64,000 nt of DNA, from positions 62,001 to 126,000 of the forward strand of contig JAACJO010000010.1 of assembly GCA_013368445.1 (NCBI GenBank), read 5' to 3'. Below are positions 35,076-48,082 of this stretch, piece after piece. The DNA comes from Leucocoprinus leucothites (taxonomy: Eukaryota > Basidiomycota > Agaricomycetes > Agaricales > Agaricaceae). The notes below the pieces were generated by a model. The model saw only the letters and a list, made by a program, of their open reading frames with translations, made no database searches and had not been told where the DNA came from. Every line of letters begins with the position of its first letter. Positions within the stretch are counted from its first letter, which is position 1. The position numbers and the translations under genes were made by a program.

Positions 35076-37365
35076 ATGGCGACACCCCAAAGTCTTTCCT
35101 CCTCGTCAAAACGCACATTTCCCTCTTTCTCTGTCCATCGTCCCAGTGCCAGCAACAGCACTAAAAACTTGCCATCTTGTTCTGGGTCTGCTGCATCGGC
35201 GCCGACGGTGAATTTGCCGAGACCAAGCCTTACCATAGCGTCGATTGCAGCAGCTGTTGCTGCTTCTCCTACTTCACCCGCTCACAGTTCCGCCTTTGGT
35301 ACTCAAACTGTGGAATCCCCGCATCTCTTCGCTCATTACGAAATTTATTCCCTTTCGGCGGCAATGGCGAGTCACTTCACAACAACAATACCACCACAGT
35401 ACAGACCAACACCCCCGGGCGAACGTTTAGCGTTGGCCTTGGATCCGTTCGGCGATCCATGAATGTCGCACGCCAACGTGAAAAGGAGAAAGACAGAAAC
35501 AGAAAGTTTTCGTTGTCGAACCTTGTTGGGCGGTAGCAGTGGTCGTGTGTTCCCTATCGCTGCTGATGCCAAGTTTATCCATATACACGATGACGAGAGT
35601 CGTGGTAGTGTTTGCCCAACACCTCCTGAATCGTCCTGTGCTTCGTCTTTTGTCGATGAAGAACCGGCGGATGTGGATGTGAGCCTCGTAGCTATCCTTG
35701 ATGGCCCCGATGGCCCCCTCGATTCTCCATCTTCGTCACCACAAGACGACGACGACACGTCAAGGATGAACAACACCATTCCGTCTATCACCCACCCTGA
35801 TGATTTGCATGTATTAGCGCCGGACGACATGGTGCTATATTTGGGGAGCTTGGATGCTAATTCAAGAGATGCTGTTGTTCGTGGTGCGTATACTATGCTG
35901 CAGCAGAAGCAACACCAGATGTCGCCTGGTTTGCATTCGGGTGGGAGATCAGTAGGGTCTGGGAGGACGGTGGTGTCTTCTCCACCCGTTCCGAAGTTTT
36001 ATAGGCGCGCTCAGCAACAGCGGATGGAGAGCGCTATCAGATCCGTCTTCTCACCCGCCTCTACATCAACATCTACAGCAACAGTACCTTCATCAGTCCC
36101 AAAACCATCCCTCCAACCACACACACACTCTCCTCTGCCCTCAAACAACAAGCATCAGCATCCAAACGCCGTATCGTACCATCCTCCTTCCTGCTCCGCC
36201 TCCGTTCCTCTCCACCATGTTCACCACGGTCGCCACACGCTCACTGGTTCTCGGTGTCAGCGCCTGTGCCAGCGAAAAATTTGTCGTCGCCTACGAAAGT
36301 TAGTTTTGAAGGGAGTAGGATACTGCAGGCTGCTACTGCACTCCCACAGAAACTCCAATATTCCCAAAAGGTTTCTTTGGTTTCACAGGTATAGACGTCG
36401 TCATTCAACTAGACGCTTGTCCTCCCCCTCCACCACGACCACCAGCAGGAACGGAAACGGGTGAAAACACCGCCGTTCTGGGACTATGGGAGGCAGAGTT
36501 CAGTTCCTGTTGCGACGTGGCGGAATTCAAGAGAACTGGCTGGGCCGAGAGTAGGTGGGCAGAGTGGTGCGCAGGAGGTGAGGGTTGTGGACGTTAGCTT
36601 GACGCCCCCTTCGTTTTGAGTGATGGAAGCTATCACCCGACCGGTATGATAGCCGAGCTCGACCCTCGCGTGGTACCAACACCCTCTAGGTTACCTTTAT
36701 GCGCAGAGGAAGAGGCGCTTACGTGGCCTGTTACCCGAACGCGATTGGAATGGTGCAGGAAATGGTGACGAGGGCGAGGAGGATACGGACACGTTGAGTA
36801 TGGGTGGAGAAGAGAGGTGGGAAAGTTTGAGGAGGGATGCTAGTCGCGTCCTGGGATACCCTGATGTTGGTGCTGGTGGGGAAGTGAGGCTTGGTTCAAC
36901 GTTTCTTGGAGTCTCCACCCAAACCGATCGACTCAATGGTTCGTATTTTGATTTTTGCTTTGCTCATTGTATCCTAATATGCTTCACAGGTCAACGTCTC
37001 CAATCACCCTCACTTCTCCCACCCAGCCCTATTCTTATCATCCCATCTTCATCTCGCGCTCAAGCCGAGGTGGAAGTCCACGTGGGATGAGGGATAAGGA
37101 CTATAACATCGATACCGATGGTGGAGGTGAGGGAGAAAAGTATTTGTTTGATGGCACAGCAAGTATGAGTGGTCGACCTTGGGGAGTAATGGGAGTGCAA
37201 CCGGTGGTACTATGGGGGTCGTGGATGTGCCTGGATGGCAACCTTTTCCTCTGCGGAGTATATGCGAGTTGAGAAGGAGGAGGAAGAGAGTTATTTCGGC
37301 AGTGCTGAGGGTCGCGGTAGGTCTACAACTCAACCATCTATCGAGAGCGTCGCCGGATCCGCAGT
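35076..37365 (+). pseudogene. gene 2, truncated copy in unit B
   Basis: Begins like the intact gene (MATPQSLSSSSKRTFPSF) but shifts frame within exon 1. A deletion of roughly 0.8 kb joins the KFSLSN region of exon 1 directly to the exon-2 region around FIHIHDDESRGSVCPTPPES. More frameshifts follow, and exons 3 and 4 are recognisable (EEEALTWPVTR near 36710, SPSLLPPSPILIIPSSSR near 37005). Homology stops near 37365 at the SPDPQYQKYV position. No full product is possible. Confidence 0.85.
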
Positions 37366-37606
37366 ACCAGAAATATGTCGTAAATATACACATGCCCCCA
37401 TGTATCTTAATTCCATTCAATCCAGAATGTTGTTCCCCCCTACGTGCGGCCCCACCAAGTAATAAATGGTCATAAATGTCCATCAGATGGTCGTGGATTT
37501 GAACAAGCGCTCGCGCTCAACGCACTGTGATTGGCGCCTGTAGCCTCATGTAGTTGCTGTGTAATTGCTGTACAAGCCATGTCCCTGACGTTTGTCCATC
37601 ACCACC

Positions 37607-39951
37607 ATGCCCCTCTTCTCGCGCGCGAAAAACTTTGAGATATCGGGGGGAACTTTCGCAGAAAGGCTTAACATAGTGAATCACTTTCATGGCGGGCACA
37701 GCGGTAAGGCCTGATTGCTCGTTGTCCCCTTGTCGTTCGGTCATAAGCTTATATACTCACTGTTCCATAGGTATCGACGCTCTCTTAGAGGCATCTCAGC
37801 CTGACGCTACATACAATTCTGCTGCCCGCACTGAGGCTCCTCGATGTCACCCCGGCACTCGCGAGAAGTTCATCAAAGAACTTGTCCAATGGGCCACACC
37901 GAGCGCCTTATCGATCAACCCTCCTCTGCTTTCGTGGATGAAGGGATACGCAGGAGTGGGCAAATCTGCCGTCGCCCAGACCTGTGTTGAGCGACTTAAA
38001 CACATGTCTAGCCCTTGTGCCTCGTTCTTCTTCTCTATCAACGGTCGAAAGGACCCGAAGCGTCTATTCCCCACCATTGCATACCAACTCTCCCTTGCGA
38101 TACCTGAGTATCATGACATCCTTAACAAGAGGATTTCAGGTGACAAGTCGGTACTCTCCAAGCCCCTGCGAGGGCAGTTTCAGGGATTGATCATGGAGCC
38201 GCTGCAGCAGTTGACGAAGAAGCAGATTGGAAGCATCAAGCGAATTGCCATATTTATTGATGGGCTAGACGAGTGCCAGGATAAGGAGGCTCAATGCGAG
38301 ATTGTAGAGGTTGTTGCTGATGCGGCGCGTTGGAGTACTCTTCCCCTCTGCTGGGCGTTCTTCAGTCGTCCTGAAGCGCATATCGAGGCCACATTCGCCC
38401 AGCGTCATGTTGCCGCTGTGACGCACACCGTTGATCTGCGCGTTTCGCGTGATGACGATGGAGAAATCGAGGGCTTTCTTCGTGACAGCTTTGAAAAGAT
38501 GCTAAGGCGGCGTAATATGCCCCAGGGGTATGCCTGGCCATCCAAAACCGATATGCAAGAACTCGTGGATGCCGCCGATGGATTGTTTATCTACGCAGGT
38601 GCTGCATCGAGATTCATTGACGACCCGAAGTGGCCCGAACCTCAAATACCCCTTCGTCTTGTTCTTGACAGTGCGCGGGGTGCTTCCAAACGGAGTACCG
38701 ACGGCGCTTCGCAGTCACCATTTGCCGAGTTGGATGCCCTATATGTTTTGATTATGCAAAATATTCCACTCGAGAGGCTTCCTCTCACTTCTCTTTTTCT
38801 GACTCTTCTATCTTTAGAGCATGAGGATTTTTTGTGGTTTGGCCAGGGTAGAATCATGATGCAGAGCAATCTCTTGGGCATCTCCGAGTTCCAATACAGA
38901 GCTATCTGTAGCGATCTCTGCTCCGTTCTCCGAATACGAGAAAAATCAGACCGCCCTCCTATTGCTGTTCAGTTAAAACGTCTGCGCTTTTGGTTTAATT
39001 CAGGCCAAAGGTCCCGGTTCACCTGGATTCGTATCATGCGTGCGCTTGGGGGATTTGTTGATTTTTACCACAAGTCTTTTGTAGATTTCCTTGTTGACCC
39101 GACTCGTTCGGACCAGTACTGCATCTCGACACCTTCCGCATATGTGAATCTTCTCGTACATATATCGGACATTTACCTTGCATACGAGTCGGGTCTAGAG
39201 CTTGACAGTGCAGGTAAGGTCCGCTCTCATTTTCCTGCACTGCCGGAGTGCTTATTCAAAGTTTAGGATTCATTCTACCAGTCAAAGGAAACGCCTCAAA
39301 GACCATGTTGTCGTTCCCACATACACATAAACTCACGAACTCCATTCTCCCTGTTCTTGTTCTCTATAGTTTGTCACGTATATGGGAAGAGGCCATATCT
39401 CGGATACACGCAACTTGTGACAGGATAAACTTGTATCAGAGGCTTTCCGAGTGGAACTTTAGGAAGCTGTATGCCGTTAGGCAACGCATGTATGACCATG
39501 GATGCAACCCCTTTTTTATCTCCTTCCAGTTGGAATGCAGGGCGCAAATTGACTTTGTTAAAAGGGCTGAGCTCCTTACACTGCATAATCCCGAATTTAC
39601 CGATTTTGATGTTGTCAGGTTCAAAAAGGTGCGGGAAACATTTATTCTGATCGTCGCTTCCTAAGCATTTCCATGTCCTAGATAGTAGAAGACCAACTGA
39701 GGGGGGGTCTTTTACATAGATCTGTTTATATTTCCTCCCGCAAAGTCGATGAACAGCATTGCGAGTCGGGGCTTTTTGTACTGGGACACGATGAGAAATC
39801 CGTTTTCTGGTACTGGGAAATTGATTTCGAGGAGAAGGTTTATCGAGAGTTTCACGCACCCGATCTCGACGAAGGCATGAATGCTTTTGAACAATATCAT
39901 TCAATTAAACCTCCGAGTAGAAGTTGGCTATCAACCTTAATCCGTCGTTGA
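37607..39951 (+). CDS. NACHT NLR-like protein, copy 3 (intact)
   Basis: Exons 37607-37703, 37771-39213, 39267-39628 and 39682-39951 chain in phase to 723 residues. N-terminal MPLFSRAKNFEISGGTFAER, P-loop GYAGVGKS, Walker B IFIDGLDEC, AFFSRPEAHIEATFAQRH, YHKSFVDFLVDPTRSD and the C-terminal block ESGLFVLGHDEKSVFWYWEI are all present. Unlike copy 2, its second intron (39214-39266, 53 bp) must be spliced to stay open, and the last exon starts at an ATA where copies 2 and 4 have ATG, which also supports splicing rather than a separate start. Flanked by truncated gene-2 copies on both sides. Function as for copy 2; the two have diverged in the effector-linker and C-terminal half. Confidence 0.87.
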
Positions 39952-40124
39952 GGAGCAGGAGAGAAATCCCGCCCAGAGGAGCATGTTTCCGACCGCGATT
40001 AATATTGATAGTGTATTTCATCTGCTTTCATCTGTCGGTGATTGATATTTGTACTTGTACAGTTTATCTTATTTGTATAATTTATATGGCCGAGTACGTC
40101 TTGTATTTGAAGTTTGTGTGCCTG

Positions 40125-40500
40125 GTGCGGAGTATTCTGGTATCCCTCCCTCTGCTTGGCATTCCTCAGTTGTCACGGGGTTAATACTCATATTGCCACT
40201 TTGACTCATGCTCCTGCACTACCAATATTGCACAATGATAGTGGAGAAATTGAATCATGGTACGACGGACTCGGAGAGATCATCGTGCGTCGTGACACGA
40301 TGCCAAAAGACTATCCTTGTCCTTGTAGTGTAATTAATTTGACAATCCTTGATTTTTGACAGGGCCTGGATATAGTTCTATTAGCACTTTGCCGTTATTT
40401 TTCGATGGAGCACTTTGACCTTGGATTCCACCTTGAGAGATCTGTCCATTTTCGTCATAAGTTATTCACTGGATTCCTGGCCGACCTGAGCGGCCGGGGG
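40125..40500 (+). pseudogene. NACHT relic, unit C
   Basis: Scattered matches to the NACHT gene in changing frames: a CWAFFS-like start near 40155, a DSGEIE piece near 40240, and VHFRHKLFTGFLADLSG near 40450 corresponding to the YHKSFVDFLVDPTRS motif. The order is right but most of the middle is deleted. Confidence 0.55.
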
Positions 40501-41278
40501 CTGGACTATATTGTAGCACCTCATCACCCGAAGAGCAGTCAATTGGCGCACGAGCTAGAGGTTTTATTGTAATGAATATGGATAGGCGCTACTTAGACTC
40601 AGAGGTTATCAATTATCACTGGCTCGGGGGATGAATGTATTGTGGTGTTATAAAGAGGTGTGCTCGTCACCATGGGGACGGTATGTAAATACTTGGGCGC
40701 ATCGTAGAGAGGTGAAATGAAGAGTATATGCAAGGAAGTGAACAAGAATCGAATTCAATGAGAAACCGAAATTATCGGTTGAAGATACGTACCACAGGAT
40801 AGATCAGAGAGCTAGGGTAAACTTATCACAAAGTCACAACAGGTCTCTCGAACGCAATAGCAGACGTGAGTTGATCGGGACTGATGACACAACCTACGGG
40901 GCGTATGAAGGGGGTGGTGGGAGGAAGCTAGAAGAAGAGCCAATCGAAGCATGCACGAGGCAAGCGAATTTCTCGAGGTACAATTGATTGATATGCGTTG
41001 ACATGGGAAGGTGGGAAGGATAGATGGCTGGATGAAGCTGGTGTGAGATAGTGTGAGAGCAGGGCATCATGGTTCCTTCGACGATCCTGGGGAAGGGACA
41101 GCACGAAGAGTCACCGACACGTCAACCTAGAATGGCAACTGTCAAGAAACCCAGTCCAAGAATAGACTAGTCCATTGCGCGATGAAAAAGCCATATTCCC
41201 ACCAATGCTCTTTTCTCGCCAACCAGGTCCTGCCCGTCATCGTCTACCTTAATGCTCTAAATCCTCGACCATGACAGA
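40501..41278. other. unit C spacer before gene-2 copy
   Basis: About 780 bp with the third copy of the conserved spacer (around 40810-41060). No gene. Confidence 0.5.
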
Positions 41279-44134
41279 ATGGCGACACCCCAAAGCCTTT
41301 CCTCCTAGTGCCAGTAATAGCACTACAAACTTACCATCTCGTTCTGTGTCTGCTGCGTCGACGTTGAATTTGCCGAGACCGAGTTTCAGCACGGCATCGA
41401 CTCCTGCTGCTGTTGCTGCTTCTCTGACTTCACCCGCTCACACTGGCACTCAAACTTCGGGATCTGGAATCCTCACATCTCTTCGTTCCTTACGCGATTT
41501 TTATTCCCTTTCGATAGCAGTGGCAAGCCGCCTCACAACACCTGCAGCAAGAGCAATGTACAGACCAATACCCCCAGGTGGACGGTTAGCGTTGGCCTCG
41601 AATCCGCTCGGCGGTCGACGAATGTCACATGCGAGTGCGAAAAGGAGAAGGATAGAAACAGAAAGTTTTCATTGTCAAATTGAAGCACTCATGACGCCTG
41701 TTCTATCCATCGGGCGTAACCACTCTCAAACCTCGAGTTGGACATTTCCCCGCAAGGGCAGAACAGTGTTGTTGGTGGTGGAGAGGAGATGCCGCCGCTT
41801 TAGGAGGTCGGCGTCGCTTTCAAGGTTGGAGGGAGCGATTAATCCTGATAAGCCACTTCTGGTGTTGGTGGATTCGTCGTCGAGTTCTACAGAGGAGGTC
41901 GGGTTGACATGACGCGTATGTTGTTTTCTCTATTCTAATGAGCTATCTTTACTGAGAGGATTTATACTAGTAATGTCACTTTGAACACCTTCTACTTCTT
42001 CTAATCACCTTCCTCTCCTTCCTTTCTCTACTCATCACAGCCAACGACATACCTCTGTTACCATCACAGAGCTATCGACTATAATCGAAGCCACCCACAG
42101 CCGCCCCTGCTATTACCTCTACATCACCAAATGACGAAGAAAATCCAGAAGACGGAGAACTCTCCACTTCAGAGCTTGTTTTGCAAGTGCAAGATGCGCT
42201 AGCTAGAGCGAGTACATCATGGGGCGATAGCAGCGACCGTGCATTTGTTATCGATGCCAATGCCAGTTTTATCCATATGCACGATGATGAGAGTAGTGGT
42301 GGTGTTTGTCCACACCTCCTGCATCGTCATGTGCTTCGTCTTTCGTCGACGATGAAGAACCGGCAGATGTGGATGTCAGCCTCGTAGCTGTCCTCGATGC
42401 TCCTCTCGATTTCCCATCCCCGTCACCACAAGACGAAGACGACGCATCAAGAATGACCAATTACATTCCGTCTATCACCCATTCCGACGATTCGCATGTA
42501 TTATTAGCACCGGAAGATGCGGCGTTCGACTTAGGGAGTTTAGGTCCTGATTTAAGAGATGCTATCGTTCGTAAAGTGTATCCTACCCAGCAGCTACAGC
42601 AGGAGCACCAGACGTCGCCTTGTTCGGATTCGGGTGCGAGGTCTGTTGGGTCTGCGGATGGTGGTGTTGTCTTCTCCGCCCATTCCCAGGTTTTATAGCC
42701 GTGCCCAACAACAGTCGGAGAGCACGGGGGTTGTGGAGAGCGCTATGAAATCTGTTTCCTTACCCACGTTCACATCAACATCCACAATAACAGTACCTTC
42801 ATCAGTCCCAAACCATCCCTCCAGCCCCTCTCCATGTCCACTACCCTCAAACAACAAACCGCAGCGTCCAAACGCTGTATCGTATCATCCTCCTTCCTAC
42901 CCCGCCTCCGTTCCTCTCCACGGCGCTCACCACCCTCACCACATGCTCATTCATTTTCGGTGTCTACGCCTGTATCAGTGAGGAATTCGCCGTCGCCTAC
43001 CAAAGTTAGTTTTGAAGGGAGTAGGATACCGCAGAGCCCATAGGATGGCGGTGTTCTCGCCTGCTTCTATTGCTACTGGTACTCCTACTGGTGGTGGTGG
43101 TGTTGTGTCCAATAGAATGACGACGTCTACACCCGTGAAACCAAAGAAGCCTTTTGGAAGTATTGGAGTCACTGTCGGAGTGCAGTAGCAGCATAAGAGG
43201 AAAAGTTCGGTTCCGGTGGCAACATGGCAGAATTCAAGAGAGTTGAGTATTTCGAGAGCGGTAGGGCAGAGTGGTGCGCCGGAAGTGAGAATTGTGGAAG
43301 TTAGTTGTACGTATTTCTCTCTCTCTTGCATTGGATAGTGGATGCTAATACCTTGACTGGTATGATAGTCGAAATCGACCCTCGTGTGGCACTGACACCC
43401 TCTAACTTGCCTTCGCGCGCTGAGGAAGAAGCGCATACGTGGCCTGTTACCAGACGCGATCGTAATGGCACCGGTAGCGATGATGATGAGGATACAGGCA
43501 TGTTGAGTGTGAGCGGAGGAGAGAGGTAGGAGAGTTCGAGGAGGGATGCTAGTCCCGTCCTGGGATATTCTGATGTTAGTGCTGGTGGGGAAGTGAGGCG
43601 TGGGTCACCATTTCTTCAGACTGATCCAGATGGTTTGTATTTCTTTTTTCTTTCCTTACCCACTATATGCTAACATATTTTACAGGCCAGCGTATCCAAT
43701 CACCTTCACCTCTCCCACCCAGCCCTAGTCTTATCATCCCACCCCGCGCTTTAAGCCAGGGTGAAAGTCTATGTGGTATGAGAGATAGGGAGTGAAATAT
43801 GGATACTGACGCTGCTGGTGGTGAAGGAGAAGAATCATTGTTTGATGGTACAGCATATATCAGTGGTCGACCTAGCAGACGTATCCCGGCTCCTTTGAGA
43901 TTATTCTTAGGGAATACCTGGAGTGCAAATAGTGGCACGACTACGGGGGTCGTGGATGTGCTTGAACGACAACCTTCGCCGCTGCAGAGTATACTACGGG
44001 TTGAGAAGGACGAGGAAGGCTATTTCGGCAGTGGTGAGGGTCGTGGGAGGTCGAATACGCGATTGTCTGTGGATACTACTCGACCATCCATGGAATCCGA
44101 GTATCGCCGGATCTGCATTGCCAGAAATACATCG
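41279..44134 (+). pseudogene. gene 2, truncated copy in unit C
   Basis: The ATG at 41279 (MATPQSLSS) closes at once because a deletion removes the Ser-Lys-Arg-rich start, shifting the frame. An ATG at 41271 reads the later part of exon 1 (SNSTTNLPSRSVSAAS). Exon 2 (about 41960-43310), exon 3 (43370-43632) and the start of exon 4 (43686 on, IQSPSPLPPSPSLIIP) are recognisable with internal deletions and stops. Homology ends near 44134, at the same site as in unit B. Confidence 0.85.
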
Positions 44135-44336
44135 TAAAAATACCCATGTGCCCCATGCATCTTACCTCCCTGTGTGCCGCCCGCTAAGTAATAAATGCTC
44201 ATAAGTGTCCGTGAGATAGCTGTGGCTCCAAACAAGCGCTCACGCTCAACGGTCTTGTGATTGGCCCTTGAAGCCTCGTGTAGTTGCTGTGTAATTGGGG
44301 TACAGGCAGTGTCCTTGACGTTTGTCCACTACCACC

Positions 44337-46730
44337 ATGCCCCTCTTCTCGCGCGCGAAAAACTTGGAGATATCAGGGGGAACTTTCGCAGAAAACATAG
44401 TGAACTACTTTCCTGGGAGGCACAGCGGTAAGGCCTGATTGCTCATTGTCCCCATGTCGGTTTGGTCGTAAGCTTATATACTCACTGTTCCATAGGTATC
44501 GACGCTCTCTTAGAGGCATCTCAGCCTGATGCTACATACAATTCTGCTGCCCGCACTGAGGCTCCTCGATGTCATCCCGACACTCGCGAGAAGTTCATCA
44601 AAGAACTTGTCCAATGGGCCACACCGAGCGCCTTGTCCATCAACCCTCCTCTGCTTTCGTGGATGAAGGGATACGCAGGAGTGGGCAAATCTGCCATCGC
44701 CCAGACCTGTGTTGAGCGACTCAAACATAAATCTACTCCCTGTGCCTCGTTCTTCTTCTCTATCAACGGTCGAAAGGACCCGAGGCGTCTCTTCCCCACC
44801 ATTGCATACCAACTCTCCCTTGCAATACCTGATTATCGTGATATCCTTAATGAAAGGATTTCAGGCGACAAGTTGGTGCTTTCCAAGCCCCTGTGAGCAC
44901 AGTTTCAGGGATTGATCATGGAGCCGCTGCAGGAGTTGACAAAGAAGCAGATTGGAAGCATCAAGCGAATTGCGATATTTGTTGATGGGCTAGACGAGTG
45001 CCAGGATAAGGAGGCTCAATGCGAGATTGTTGAGGTTGTTGCTGATGCGGCGCGTTGGAGTACTCTTCCCCTCTGCTGGGCGTTCTTCAGTCGTCCTGAA
45101 GCGCATATCGAGGCCACATTCGCCCAGCGTCATGTTGCCGCTGTGACGCACACCGTTCATCTGCGTGTTTCGCGCGATGACGATGGAGAAATCGAGCGCT
45201 TTCTTCGCGACCGGTTCGAAAAAATGCTAATGCGGCGTAATATGCCCCACGGGTATGCCTGGCCTTCCAAATCCGACATGCGAGAACTCGTGGATGCTGC
45301 TGATGGATTGTTTATCTACGCGGGTGCTGCATCGAGGTTCATTGCCGACCCAAAGTGGCCCCACCCTCAAATACCCCTTCGCCTTGTTCTTGACAGTGCG
45401 CAAAGTGCTTCCAAACGCAGCACCGACGGCGCTTCGCAGTCACTATTTGCCGAGTTGGATGCCCTATATGTTTTGATTATGCAAAATATTCCACCCAAGA
45501 GGCTTCCTCTCACCTCTCTTTTTCTGACTCTTCTACATTTAGAGTATGAGAATTACTCATTGTTTTGGATATCACGAACCATAATGCAGAGCAATTGCTT
45601 GGGCATCTCCGAGTTCCAATACAGAGCTATCTGTAGCGATCTCTGCTCTGTTCTCCAAATACGGGAACTATCAAGTCCTCCTTTTATTGCCGATCAGTTA
45701 AACCGTCTGTGCTCTTGGTTTAATTCGGGCCTAAGGTCCCGGTTCACCTGGATTGATATCATGCACTCCGCGCTTGGGGGATTTATTCATTTTTACCACA
45801 AGTCTTTTGTAGATTTCCTTGCTGACCCGACTCGTTCAGCCCAGTGCTGCATCTCGACACCTTCCGCATATGTGAATCTTCTCGTACATTTATCGGACAT
45901 TTACCTTGCATACGAGTCGAGTCTAAAGCTTGACAGCGCGGGTAAGGTCCACTCTCATTTTCCTGCACTGCCGGAGTGCTTATTCAAAGTTTAGGGTTCG
46001 TTCTACCAGTAGAAGGAAACGCCTCAAAGACCACGTTGTCATTCCCACATACACATAAACTCACGAACTCCATTCTTCCTGTCCTTGTTCTCTATAATTT
46101 GTCAGATATATGGGAACGGGCCATATCTCTGATACACGCAACTTGTGACAGGATAAACTTGTATCAGAGGCTTTCCGAGTGGAACTTTAGGAAGCTGTAT
46201 GCCGTTAGGCAACGCGTACATGACCATGGACGCAACCCCTATTTTATCACCCTCCAGTGGGAAAGTAAGGTGTGGATTGACTTTGTTAAAAGGGCTGAGC
46301 TCCTTACACTGCGTAATCCCGGTTTTGCAAAATTCGATGTTGTCGGATTCAAAAAGGTGCGGGAAACATTTATTCTGATTGTCGCTTTCTAAGCATTTCT
46401 ATGTTCTAGATGGTAGAAGACCAGCTGAGGGGGGGTCTTTTACATGAATCCACTCATATTCCCTCCCGTAAAGTTGATGAACAGCATTGCGAATCAGGGC
46501 TTTTCATACTGGGACATGATGAGAAATCGGTTTTCTGGTACTGGGAAATTGATTTCGAGAAGAAGGTTTATCGAGAGTTTCATGCACCCGATCTTGACGA
46601 AGGCATGAATGCTTTTGAACAATATCATTCAATTAAACCTCCGAGTAGAAGTTGGCTATCGAGCTTAATCCGTCGTCGAGGAGCAGGAGAGAAATCCCGC
46701 CAAAAGGAGCATGTTTCCGACTGCGATTAA
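44337..46730 (+). pseudogene. NACHT NLR-like gene, copy 4, one nonsense codon
   Basis: Exons 44337-44427, 44496-45941, 45995-46356 and 46410-46730 chain in phase, and every NACHT landmark is present (GYAGVGKS, IFVDGLDEC, AFFSRPEAHIE, YHKSFVDFLADPTRS, ESGLFILGHDEKSVFWYWEI). A single TGA at 44894-44896 replaces the CGA (Arg) of copy 3, about 150 residues in, just after the P-loop region. The first exon has also lost two codons in frame. Apart from that stop the gene would give about 740 residues, so loss looks very recent. A translation restart downstream would lack the P-loop. Confidence 0.85.
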
Positions 46731-46879
46731 TATTGATAGTGTATTTCATCTGCTTTCATCTGTTGGTGATTGATATTTGTACTTGTACCGTATGACTTAT
46801 TTGTATAATTTATATGGCCGGGTGTGCCTTGTATTTGAAGTTTGTGTGCCTGGTGCAGAGCTGTTGATTGCAGTCTGCG

Positions 46880-47290
46880 TAGCACGTTCTGGTTTGCTCT
46901 TCCTCTGCTGGGCATTCCTCAGCCATCACAGGGTTAATACTCATATTGCCACTTTGACTCATGGTCCTGAACTACCGATGTCGCACGATGATAGTGCAGA
47001 AATTGAATTATGGTGCGAGCCTCCACAATGGGCTTGAGGAGATCTTCGTGCATCGCGACATGATGCCAAAAGACGATCCTCGCCCTTGCAGCGTGATTAA
47101 TCATTTGACGATTCTTGGTATTTGAGAGGGCCTAGATATGGTTCTATTGACACTTTGACGTTATCTTTCGATGGAGCACTTTGACCTTCCATCTTGAGAG
47201 ATCTGTCCATTTTCGTCATAAGTTATTTACTGACTTTCTTACCGACCTGAGCCGCCTGGAGTTGGACTATGCTGCAACACCACCCAAAGA
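46880..47290 (+). pseudogene. NACHT relic, unit D
   Basis: The clearest of the relics: LLCWAFLSHHRVNTHIATLT with MSHDDSAEIELW matches the WAFFSRPEAHIEATF and RDDDGEIERF segments. HDMMPKDDPRP follows, matching the NMPxGY region, and then VHFRHKLFTDFLTDLSR matches the YHKSFVDFL motif. Large internal deletions and frame changes separate the blocks. Confidence 0.65.
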
Positions 47291-48082
47291 AGTAGACATT
47301 TGGTGCACGAGCTAGAGATTTTATTGTAATGAATATGGATAGGCGGTACTTGAACTCGGAGATTATCAATTATCACTAGCTCAGGAGACGATTGTAGTGT
47401 GTTGTCATGGAGACGAGTGCTGGTCACCATGAGGACGGTATGTGAACATTTTGGCACATCGTAGAGAGATGAAATGAAGAGTATTGTAAAGAAGTCAATG
47501 AGAATAGAATTCGATGAGAAACCGAAATTCTCGGTTGAAGATTTGGACATACAACAGGATAGGTCAGAGAGCGCTGGAAACTAGGGTAAAACTTATCACA
47601 AAGTCACAACGGGCGTCGCGAACACAATAGTAGAGGTGAATTGTTCGGGACCGACGATAAAATTTGTGGGGTGTATGAAGGAGGTGGCGGGAGGAAGCTA
47701 GAAGAAGAGGTGGCTGAAGCATACACGAGGCAAGGAAATTTCTCGAGGTAGAATTGATTGATATACATTGACATGGGAAGGTGGGAGGGATAGAGGGCTG
47801 GATGAATCTAGTGTGAGATAGCACTGATCCTGTGAAAGGGTGGTGCAGTTCCTCTGGTCGACGATCCTGAAGGGAAGGCACGAAGTGTCACATGGTGGCG
47901 TGATCTGACGGCGGGTCAACCCAGAATAGCAGGTGTCAAGAGTTGCTGTCCAAGAATAGACTAGTTCATTCAGCGGCGAAAAAGACATATTCCCACCACT
48001 GTTCTTTTCTCGCCAACCAGGTCCTGCTTGTCATCGTCTGCTCTGGTCTACCTTGATGCTCTAAATCCTCGACCAAGACGGA
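47291..48082. other. unit D spacer, promoter region of intact gene 2
   Basis: About 790 bp with the fourth copy of the conserved spacer (around 47580-47840). Directly upstream of the intact gene-2 start, so the spacer likely carries its promoter. Confidence 0.5.

Noticed and set aside
47564..47988. Minus-strand ORFs in the conserved spacer (also at 31000-31357)
   Set aside because: The DNA is conserved in four units but the reading frames are not, so conservation does not argue for protein.
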